From: Curtobacterium ammoniigenes NBRC 101786
GTDB lineage: Bacteria; Actinomycetota; Actinomycetes; Actinomycetales; Microbacteriaceae
DNA length: 45,513 nucleotides
Reading direction: 5' to 3'
NCBI RefSeq assembly: GCF_001571045.1
Contig: NZ_BCSV01000009.1
Coordinates: 1-45,513, forward strand
The translations under genes were made by a program, and so were the position numbers. The notes under the pieces were generated by a model that saw nothing but the letters and a program-made list of their open reading frames with translations, had not been told where the DNA came from and did not search any database. Shown in pieces: positions 8,673 through 15,340 of the stretch. Every line of letters begins with the position of its first letter. The first letter of the stretch is position 1.

Positions 8673-10333
8673 TTGGCCAGTGTGATCTTCAGGTAGTTCG
8701 GATAGGCGGGGAAGTCCGCGATCTGGAAGTTCTGCACCTTGGAACCGTGCAGGAAGGACTGCTTCGCGTAGGTGAGCGGCACGATCGGCGCGTCGGCCAT
8801 GATCTTCTTGTCCGCCTCGACCCAGAGCTTCTGCGCCTGCTGCTGGTTCACCGCGCCGGTCGCCTGCTGGATGAGGGCGTCGACGGCGGGGTTCGAGTAG
8901 TGCGAGACGTTGTATCCACCGTTGCCGATCTGGCTCGATGCGTACAGCGGCTGGATGTTCGCGTTCGCCGATGGGAAGTCCGGCTGCCAGCTGAACAGTG
9001 CGAGGTCGTAGTCGTCGTTGTTCGTGGCGTCCGTGTAGAAGGTGTCGGTGTCTTCCGGCTTCAGCGTCACGGTGATCCCCGCGCGCTCGATGCCCTGCTG
9101 CAGCGCCTGCGCCTCGGCAAGGGATGACGAGTCGTTCTGAGTGATCAGGGTGAGGTTCAGCCCGGAGACGCCGGCCTGCTTCAGCAGCGCCTTCGCCTTC
9201 GCGACGTCACCGGTGTCCGGCGCCGGGTACAGGTTGTACTGCTGGCGGCCGGCGATCCCGGGTGTGATGAGCGTCGACGCGTAGGTGCCGGCGAGCGATC
9301 CGCCCGCCGCGAGACGGAAGGACTGCTTGTCCACGGCGTACTCGAGCGCCTTGCGCACCGTCAGGTCCTTCAGCGACCCCTTCGAGGTGTTGATCGCAAG
9401 GTAGTTGATCGGCCCGGCCTTGCTCGTCGCGAGGCGGCTCTGCGCGTCCGGGTTGGCGCGGACCTGGTTCAGCTCGGCCGCGCCGAGGTAGCTCGCGTCG
9501 AACGAGGTCTGCGCGCTCCCGGCATCGGCGATGAGCGATTGGGTGACGGTCGAGGGGTCCTGGCTCTCCTGGTAGACGATCTTGTCGGGGCCTGCGGTCC
9601 GGACGCTGTCGGTCTTGGCGCTCCAGTACTTGTTCCGAACGAGCGTCAGCTGGGATCCCTGCTGGTTCGACTGCACCTGGTACGGGCCCGACGACACCGG
9701 GTTGCTGTCGTAGGCGGCAGTCGTCCCCTGGCCGACCGGAACCGGCGCGAACGCGGGCATCGACACGAGCCACGGCCAGTCACCGTACGAGGTGTTGAGG
9801 TGGAACACGATGGTCGAGGCGTCGGGCGTGTCGATGCTGGAGAGCGACTGCCCGGTGAACGGCCCCTTGTAGGTGTCCCCGCCGATGAGGAGCGACTTGT
9901 GGTAGCTGAGGCCGCCGGTGAGTGTCGGCGCGAACGACCGCTCGACGCCCCACTTGATGTCCTGCGCGGTGATCTCCTTGCCGTTCTGGAACTTGATCCC
10001 GCTCTTCAGGTGATACGTCCACGTCTTGCCGTTGTCGGAGGAGACCCCGGTGTTCGTCGCCAGGTCCGGAACGACCTTCGCGGGCTTGCCCGGCTCAATG
10101 TCCCAGGCGGTCAGGCGACGGACGATGAGCCCGAGCGTGGTGATGGCGAGGTTCTCGCTCGTCGCCGGGTCGAGGTGCACCGCCGATGCCGGTGTGAGCA
10201 CGGTCAGCGTGCCGCCCGCGCTCGACCCGCTTGCCGATCCGCTGGGAGATCCGCCCGTCGACGAGCACCCCGCAAGAGCGAGGGCGGCAACGGCAGCGAT
10301 GGCGGCGGTCTTCAGCGCGGTGAGGCGTTTCAT
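8669..10333 (-). CDS. Peptide-binding lipoprotein of the ABC importer
   Basis: 554-residue extracellular binding protein of the SBP_bac_5 (DppA/OppA) family. The signal sequence MKRLTALKTAAIAAVAALALAGC ends in a clean lipobox (LAGC), so the mature protein would be lipid-anchored outside the membrane. Family landmarks: TWTYHLKSGIKFQNGKEITAQDIKWGVERSF and the late segment WVEADKKIMADAPIVPLTYAKQ. First gene of the operon; its stop overlaps the ATPase start by 4 nt. The ribosome site AAGGAGA lies about 10 bases before the ATG. The substrate is probably a short peptide, but this family also binds nickel, haem and oligosaccharides. The 93 bp upstream has no palindrome I can defend. Confidence 0.92.
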   Translation of the reverse strand: MKRLTALKTAAIAAVAALALAGCSSTGGSPSGSASGSSAGGTLTVLTPASAVHLDPATSENLAITTLGLIVRRLTAWDIEPGKPAKVVPDLATNTGVSSDNGKTWTYHLKSGIKFQNGKEITAQDIKWGVERSFAPTLTGGLSYHKSLLIGGDTYKGPFTGQSLSSIDTPDASTIVFHLNTSYGDWPWLVSMPAFAPVPVGQGTTAAYDSNPVSSGPYQVQSNQQGSQLTLVRNKYWSAKTDSVRTAGPDKIVYQESQDPSTVTQSLIADAGSAQTSFDASYLGAAELNQVRANPDAQSRLATSKAGPINYLAINTSKGSLKDLTVRKALEYAVDKQSFRLAAGGSLAGTYASTLITPGIAGRQQYNLYPAPDTGDVAKAKALLKQAGVSGLNLTLITQNDSSSLAEAQALQQGIERAGITVTLKPEDTDTFYTDATNNDDYDLALFSWQPDFPSANANIQPLYASSQIGNGGYNVSHYSNPAVDALIQQATGAVNQQQAQKLWVEADKKIMADAPIVPLTYAKQSFLHGSKVQNFQIADFPAYPNYLKITLAK

Positions 10334-10426
10334 CCGGGGGGTTCTCCTTCACGAGGTTGTCGATGCAACCAACGCGTCAATCCTTGCACTCGCTATGAAT
10401 CGCTGCGAATCCGCCGTATTGCAGCG

Positions 10427-11026
10427 TCACAAAACGGATCGCGGTCGGATCCCGAACGCTCGAGCCGTGCGCTCCCCCACCCGACCGTCGACCCGCACAA
10501 GATCCGCCGGTGTGTCGACGTCCTGCCGCAGCCCGTCGATGTCGGAGAGCGCAAGGCGGACGAACGCCGCCCGCTCATGCGCACGCGCCGAGTCGATCCC
10601 GAACATGGGCGTGATCGCGTCCGCTCGACGGGCAGTGAGCAGGACCGTCCCGGTGCCCGATGCGTCCGGCACGATCGCTCGCTCGTACCGCCCGGCCGCG
10701 GCGAGCGCGCGCCGCAGTTCGTCTGGGCGGAGCGCCGGCAGGTCGCCCTGGAGGCACGCCGTCGGCTGGTCTTCCGGCATGCGTTCCAGCCCCCACCGGA
10801 GCGCCGCGTTGAGCCCCGCGATCGATTTCGGCTCGGTGAGCACCCGCGCTCCGAGGGGTCGGAACAGCGCCGGATCGGCCGCCGTGACGACGACGACATC
10901 GGCAACCGGAACCGCAGCAGCCACGGTGTCGAGGGCGATCGCGAGCGCCTGCTCCGCCGTCGCGCCGAGGCGCCGCTTCGCGGCAGCGGTTCCCTTCACC
11001 GGAATGAGCACGGTCCAGGCGGTCAC
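10427..11026 (-). CDS. cofC: 2-phospho-L-lactate (phosphoenolpyruvate) guanylyltransferase, F420 synthesis
   Basis: 199-residue cytoplasmic nucleotidyltransferase (CofC/FbiD) that joins GTP to phosphoenolpyruvate or 2-phospho-L-lactate, giving the activated intermediate used by CofD. Seen: WTVLIPVKGTAAAKRRL near the start (nucleotide loop), VVVVTAADPALF, the acceptor-site stretch ACLQGDLPALRPDELRRAL and VPDASGTGTVLL, then the late DIDGLRQDVDTPADL. Last gene of the cofD-cofE-cofC operon; its GTG overlaps the cofE stop by 4 nt. About 93 bp separate it from the peptide-binding gene downstream, so read-through is possible. Which three-carbon acid is used cannot be told from sequence. Confidence 0.93.
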   Translation of the reverse strand: MTAWTVLIPVKGTAAAKRRLGATAEQALAIALDTVAAAVPVADVVVVTAADPALFRPLGARVLTEPKSIAGLNAALRWGLERMPEDQPTACLQGDLPALRPDELRRALAAAGRYERAIVPDASGTGTVLLTARRADAITPMFGIDSARAHERAAFVRLALSDIDGLRQDVDTPADLVRVDGRVGERTARAFGIRPRSVL

Positions 11027-11796
11027 GGCGCGGCTGACGCCCGCCCTGCGGCGAAGCCAGCGCGATACGCCTCCTCCGACCCCTGGCGGAACCAGTCCCG
11101 ATCGGCGGGGTACTGCAAGGATCGTGCGCCCGGCGCGGCGTCGTCGAGCAAGTGCCCGAGCCCGCGGAGCACCGCCACCGGCAGCCCCGACGCCTTGCCG
11201 AGGACGAGATCGGCCGCTGCGGCGATCTCATCGCCGACCGCGGGCGCGGTCACCCCGAGCGGGCGTCCACCGGCGTCCGGTGTGCCAGCAAGGTTCAGCA
11301 GCACACGAACCCCAGCTGCTCCGATCACGACGTCGGTCTGGCCCTGCCGCCAAGCCCGGCCGAGCGTGTCGGTGACGACCACGCCGAGACGGCAGCCGAA
11401 CCGTGCCTCCAGACCGGAACGGAGCCAGGCCGCGCTGGCGTCCGGATCGACAGGGAGTCGGAGGATCGTGCCCGGCGCCGTGTTCGACCCATCGACACCG
11501 GCCGCGGCACCGACGATGCCGAGCCGATTCTCGACGATCCGGGTGATTCGCCCGTCCGGGCTGGTCCGCTCCGCCACGATGCGGACCGTCTCTTCGTCGA
11601 TGACGCGGCTTCGCTCCGACGCCGGTGCAGTTCGGCCCTCGGCTTTCGAGACCACCTTGCTGGTGACGGCGACGATGTCGCCGTTCGTGACCCCGTGCGG
11701 ATCGCGGGCGAGCGCGTCCCCGATCACCACAAGCAGATCGGTGCCCGCGTCGATCTCGGGGATCCCGGTCGGCGCGAACACGAGCAGGTCGCTCAC
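11023..11796 (-). CDS. cofE: Coenzyme F420-0:L-glutamate ligase
   Basis: 257-residue ligase that adds gamma-linked glutamates to F420-0 using GTP. Recognised by LLVFAPTGIPEIDAGTDL, GDIVAVTSKVVSKAEGR, RIVENRLGIVGAAAGVDGSN, GVVVTDTLGRAWRQGQTDVVIGAAGV and the C-terminal LVLGKASGLPVAVLRGL. The mycobacterial orthologue FbiB carries an extra nitroreductase-like domain at its C-terminus; that domain is absent here, giving a CofE-only protein. Start GTG 11796 overlaps the cofD stop (GTGA); an open frame further upstream is the shadow of cofD. Confidence 0.94.
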   Translation of the reverse strand: MSDLLVFAPTGIPEIDAGTDLLVVIGDALARDPHGVTNGDIVAVTSKVVSKAEGRTAPASERSRVIDEETVRIVAERTSPDGRITRIVENRLGIVGAAAGVDGSNTAPGTILRLPVDPDASAAWLRSGLEARFGCRLGVVVTDTLGRAWRQGQTDVVIGAAGVRVLLNLAGTPDAGGRPLGVTAPAVGDEIAAAADLVLGKASGLPVAVLRGLGHLLDDAAPGARSLQYPADRDWFRQGSEEAYRAGFAAGRASAAP

Positions 11797-12791
11797 CGGG
11801 CGGGCTCGACGAGGGGCCGGAATGAGGCGAGTTCGACGGCGGCGGCAGCAAGGGCGCGCGTCGTCGTCGCGTCGCGCATCCAGAGCGGCACGGACCGGGC
11901 ATGGATTCCGCCCATGGCGAGCGGCCCGATCGCATCGGCGTCGACCGTGTCCACCATCCAGCCGTCGAGAATGCCGCCTGCACTCCGAGCCCCGTAATAC
12001 AGGCCGACGCCCTGTGCGGTGGCGGGGACCCCGACGACCGCACAGCACTGCTCGGCCATCCCGCGCACCGCGTGGCCGCCGATGATCGGCGCGACACCGA
12101 TGACGCGGCCGCGACTGGCGCCGATGGACTCGCGAACGCCCGGGATCGCGAGCATGGGCGCGATCGAGACGATCGGGTTCGAGGGCGCGATGAGCACGAT
12201 GTCGGCATCGCGGATGGCCTCCGCTGCCGCAGCGCTGATGCCCGCCGCTGCGGCGTCCTCGAACACGAAGCCGTTCGTCGGAATCGCTGCGCGGTGGCGA
12301 ACCCACCACTCCTCGAAGTGGATGCGGGCCGGGTGGCCGTCCAGTTCGACGTCGACGAGGGTCGGAACCTCGGCGTCCGTGACCGGCAGCACGGTTGCCC
12401 CGAGTTCCCACCGGCGGCTGAGCCGCTGCGTCGCTTCGGTCAGCGTGGTGCCGCTACGGAGCAGGGCGCTCCGAGCGATGTGCGTTCCGAGGTCGAGATC
12501 GCCGAGCGTGAACCACGAGGTGTCCATGCCGAACGCGGCCATCTCGGCACTGACGCGCTCGCTCTCGCCGGCGCGACCCCAGCCGCGTTCGGAGTCGTTG
12601 ACGCCCGCGAGCGCATACATGACGGAGTCGAGGTCCGGGCAGACGCGCAAGCCGGCGAACCACATGTCGTCACCGGTGTTGACGACGATCCGGAGGTCCG
12701 CATCCTGATCCGCGAACAGGTCCCGCACCCCGCATGCGAACCGGCCGCCGCCGACGCCGCCGGCGAGCACCGTGACCCGCTGTCTTCTCAT
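11793..12791 (-). CDS. cofD: 2-phospho-L-lactate transferase (CofD/FbiA), F420 synthesis
   Basis: 332-residue enzyme that transfers the activated three-carbon acid to the deazaflavin Fo, making F420-0 or dehydro-F420-0. The N-terminus RVTVLAGGVGGGRFACG is the diagnostic Rossmann-like motif; VVNTGDDMWFAGLRVCPDLDSVMYALAGVND and DIVLIAPSNPIVSIAPMLAIPGVR are further family blocks. First gene of the operon; AGGA lies about 8 bases before the ATG. It is divergent from the MFS gene across 116 bp. Fo synthase (FbiC) is not in the window, so Fo must come from elsewhere on the genome. Confidence 0.95.
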   Translation of the reverse strand: MRRQRVTVLAGGVGGGRFACGVRDLFADQDADLRIVVNTGDDMWFAGLRVCPDLDSVMYALAGVNDSERGWGRAGESERVSAEMAAFGMDTSWFTLGDLDLGTHIARSALLRSGTTLTEATQRLSRRWELGATVLPVTDAEVPTLVDVELDGHPARIHFEEWWVRHRAAIPTNGFVFEDAAAAGISAAAAEAIRDADIVLIAPSNPIVSIAPMLAIPGVRESIGASRGRVIGVAPIIGGHAVRGMAEQCCAVVGVPATAQGVGLYYGARSAGGILDGWMVDTVDADAIGPLAMGGIHARSVPLWMRDATTTRALAAAAVELASFRPLVEPAR

Positions 12792-12865
12792 TGCTCGATC
12801 CTGCCCGGAGGCGCGCCCGCTGTCCCCAGATTCGGGTCGCCAGCGCCGGTTTCCGGACAGATAGG

Positions 12866-12893
12866 TAGGCTAGTAGTAAGCATGCTGATAGCA
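12866..12893 (+). promoter_or_regulatory. Possible promoter and operator of the MFS gene
   Basis: TAGGCT at 12866-12871 is a good actinobacterial -10 candidate, followed by a short palindrome TnAGCATGCTnA (12877-12888) placed where a repressor would block transcription. No convincing -35. The symmetry does not match the TetR operator at 14570, so a different regulator would be involved. Confidence 0.3.
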
Positions 12894-12907
12894 GTCGAAA
12901 GGTGAAC

Positions 12908-14563
12908 ATGGCCGCCGAACCGAGCACGTCGTCCGACACCACCGTCAACCCACGTCGATGGATCGGACTCATCTTCATCAGCCTCGCCGTGGCGCTGATC
13001 ATCGTCGACTCGACGATCGTCAACGTCGCGATCCCGTCCATCGTCGACGATCTCAAGGTCAGCTCGACCGGGGTGCAGTGGATCCAAGAGAGCTACACCC
13101 TCGTCTTCGCCGCACTGCTGCTCGTGTTCGGGTCGCTCGCCGACCGCGTCGGACGCCGTCGCCTCCTCGTGATCGGGGTCACGATCTTCGCGCTCGCGAG
13201 CATCCTCGCCGCGCTCGCGCCGAGCGGCGGCCTCCTCATCCTGTCCCGCGTGGTGCAGGGCATCGGCGGCGCAATGGTGCTCCCGACGACACTCTCGCTC
13301 GTCAATGCAGAGTTCCAAGGCCGTGAACGCGGCATCGCGTTCGCCATCTGGGGCTCGACGATCGGCGGCATGGTCGCCGTCGGCCCGCTGCTCGGCGGCT
13401 GGCTCACCACCGACTTCTCCTGGCGCTGGGCATTCGGCATCAATCCGGCGATCTCGATCGCGATCATCATCGGCGCACTCACCGTCGTTCGGGAGTCTCG
13501 GGACCGCGATCATGCCGGGCCCATCGACAGTGTCGGCGCCGTGCTGAGCATCGTCGCCAGTGCATCGCTCGTCTTCGGGCTCGTCGAGGGGCGCACGTAC
13601 GGGTGGTGGTCGCCGAAGGAGCAGTTCACCGTCGGCGCCTGGTCGTTCCCGGCCTCGTTGTCGCCGATTCCGTTCGCGTTCGGTCTCGCCGTGGTCGCGG
13701 CGATCGCATTCGTGTGGTGGAGCCGTGCGCGCGCCGCGCGCGGCCGTGCAACGCTGGTCGCACTCGATCTGTTCACGATCGCGTCGTTCCGCAACGGCAA
13801 CATCGCGGCGATGATCGTGTCGCTCGGCGAGTTCGGCATCGTGCTCGCGCTCCCGATCTGGCTGCAGAACGTGCTCGGATACTCGGCCTTGCAGACCGGC
13901 TTCATCCTGCTCGCGCTCGCGATCGGCTCGTTCGTCGCAAGCGGCTTCGCCGCCACCGCCGGTCAGCGCATCGGTGCACTCCCGATCGTCCGTATCGGGA
14001 TCGCTGCCGAGATCGTCGGTGTCGCGTCGCTCGGATTCGTGATCTCGGCGAGCACGCACTGGTGGGCCGTCGTGCCGTGCTTGTTCGTCTACGGGTTCGG
14101 CGTCGGACTCGCGACAGCCCAGCTCACCGGCGTGGTGCTGAAGGACGTCCCCATCTCCCGGAGCGGGGAAGGCTCCGGAACGCAGAGCACCGCGCGGCAG
14201 ATCGGATCGGCCCTCGGCATCGCGATCCTCGGGACGATCCTCTTCGGCCTGTCCGGCTCGCTGCTGCAGACGCGGCTCGAAGACCACGGCGTGCCTGCAG
14301 CGGCCGCGACATCGGTGGCCAACGCTGTAGTGAACTCGTCGGGCGGGGCGATCGCGGGCCTCCGACAGCAGCAGCCGGAGGCCGCAGCCCTCGCCGCCGA
14401 GTCCTTCAGCGATGCGACGCGGGTCGCCGCGTGGTCCGCCGCGGGGTTCCTGGTCATCGGACTCCTCGCGACGCTTCGGCTCGGGCGCGGCGAGTCCGCA
14501 CCCGAGTCGGGCGCGGACGCGTCGGTCCGGCGTGGGACATCGGCAGCACCGGAGCGCGCCTGA
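12908..14563 (+). CDS. MFS drug exporter, DHA2 (14-helix) family
   Basis: 551-residue proton-driven multidrug exporter. Motifs seen: ALIIVDSTIVNVAIPSI in helix 1, WIQESYTLVFAALLLVFGSLADRVGRRRLLVIG (motif A, between helices 2 and 3), and RVVQGIGGAMVLPTTLSL with GPLLGGWLTTDFSWRWAFGINPAI (motif C region). Fourteen hydrophobic segments are expected for this length. ATG 12908 is preferred over GTG 12902 because AAAGG lies 4-8 bases before it. The C-terminal 30 residues are polar. The gene ends 54 bp before a TetR regulator read in the same direction, so it may be a TetR target, but no matching operator is seen upstream of it. Confidence 0.92.
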   Translation: MAAEPSTSSDTTVNPRRWIGLIFISLAVALIIVDSTIVNVAIPSIVDDLKVSSTGVQWIQESYTLVFAALLLVFGSLADRVGRRRLLVIGVTIFALASILAALAPSGGLLILSRVVQGIGGAMVLPTTLSLVNAEFQGRERGIAFAIWGSTIGGMVAVGPLLGGWLTTDFSWRWAFGINPAISIAIIIGALTVVRESRDRDHAGPIDSVGAVLSIVASASLVFGLVEGRTYGWWSPKEQFTVGAWSFPASLSPIPFAFGLAVVAAIAFVWWSRARAARGRATLVALDLFTIASFRNGNIAAMIVSLGEFGIVLALPIWLQNVLGYSALQTGFILLALAIGSFVASGFAATAGQRIGALPIVRIGIAAEIVGVASLGFVISASTHWWAVVPCLFVYGFGVGLATAQLTGVVLKDVPISRSGEGSGTQSTARQIGSALGIAILGTILFGLSGSLLQTRLEDHGVPAAAATSVANAVVNSSGGAIAGLRQQQPEAAALAAESFSDATRVAAWSAAGFLVIGLLATLRLGRGESAPESGADASVRRGTSAAPERA

Positions 14564-14569
14564 GCCTTT

Positions 14570-14611
14570 ACTCAGTGCAACATTGCACCGAGTGCAGCAG
14601 AGGCGTACAGT
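14570..14611 (+). promoter_or_regulatory. TetR operator overlapping the tetR promoter
   Basis: A 24-nt near-perfect inverted repeat (14570-14593): half-site ACTCAGTGCAA, two central bases, then TTGCACCGAGT, with one mismatched pair. TTGCAC at 14583-14588 doubles as a -35, spaced 17 bases from a -10 TACAGT at 14606-14611. The -10 ends six bases before the GTG start. This is the standard geometry for an autorepressing TetR protein. Confidence 0.75.
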
Positions 14612-14617
14612 GCTCCC

Positions 14618-15253
14618 GTGACCACCACGACCGATCGGCGCAGGGCTCTCCGTGCGCGGCACCGCGAAGCAATCGTCGCGGCCGCACGTGCGCTGATCGC
14701 AGAAGGGTCGAACGAGTTCAGCGTGGACGAATTGGCCGAGCGCGCCGATGTATCGCGGCGGACGGTGTTCAACCACTTCCGGTCGCTCGACGAGATCGTG
14801 GTCACGGTCGGGACCGCCGAACTGCAGGTGGTCGTCGACCAGTTCCTCGCCGCGGCCGCCGCGACGCCGGTCGGTGACGGCAGCCGCGCGGCGATGTTCA
14901 CCGAGCTCGCCGAGACCCTCCGGGCAGCCGAGCTGGGCGCGGCGATCAGCCGGGTCTCATCGATCCTCGGAGGACACGAGCACGACGACCGACGCGGCGT
15001 GGTCATGACACAAGAGGCGTTCGCCCGAACCGCAGCGAGCCTCCAGGCCGAGGTCCAGCGTCGCAATCCCGGCGCCGACCCGCTCGACGTGGAGCTCCTC
15101 GTCACCGGGCTGTTCAACGGCATCGTCGTCATCGCCAAACGCTGGCTGCTCGAAACCCACGGCGAGCGAAGCCCCGCAGCCGACCAGCGCTGGCTCGAGC
15201 TACTCAGCAGACTGCTTGAGAGCATCCGCTCCGGGTACCTGCCCGAGTCCTAA
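14618..15253 (+). CDS. TetR-family transcriptional repressor
   Basis: 211-residue regulator with an N-terminal TetR DNA-binding domain: REAIVAAARALIAEGSNEFSVDELAERADVSRRTVFNHFRSLDEIVV, the helix-turn-helix being roughly residues 38-58. The C-terminal ligand domain is divergent, as usual. Encoded between an MFS exporter and an MMPL exporter on the same strand, so a drug- or lipid-responsive repressor of these pumps is likely. It probably represses itself through the palindrome at 14570-14593. The start is GTG 14618, with no Shine-Dalgarno and a promoter whose predicted start point falls on the GTG. Confidence 0.93.
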   Translation: MTTTTDRRRALRARHREAIVAAARALIAEGSNEFSVDELAERADVSRRTVFNHFRSLDEIVVTVGTAELQVVVDQFLAAAAATPVGDGSRAAMFTELAETLRAAELGAAISRVSSILGGHEHDDRRGVVMTQEAFARTAASLQAEVQRRNPGADPLDVELLVTGLFNGIVVIAKRWLLETHGERSPAADQRWLELLSRLLESIRSGYLPES

Positions 15254-15340
15254 GACCACCCGTCACCCACCCGGGGTCCACCGACGCACCCCGATCCAAA
15301 CCACGACGCAACCACAGCAACGGATCGGAGCACGCAAACC

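Noticed and set aside
9539..12085. 848-codon plus-strand frame across the peptide-binding and cof genes
   Set aside because: Spans three genuine minus-strand genes and shows no family motif.
12788..14776. 662-codon minus-strand frame opposite the MFS gene
   Set aside because: Low-complexity Arg/Asp/Glu-rich translation, an artefact of GC-rich third positions in the MFS gene.
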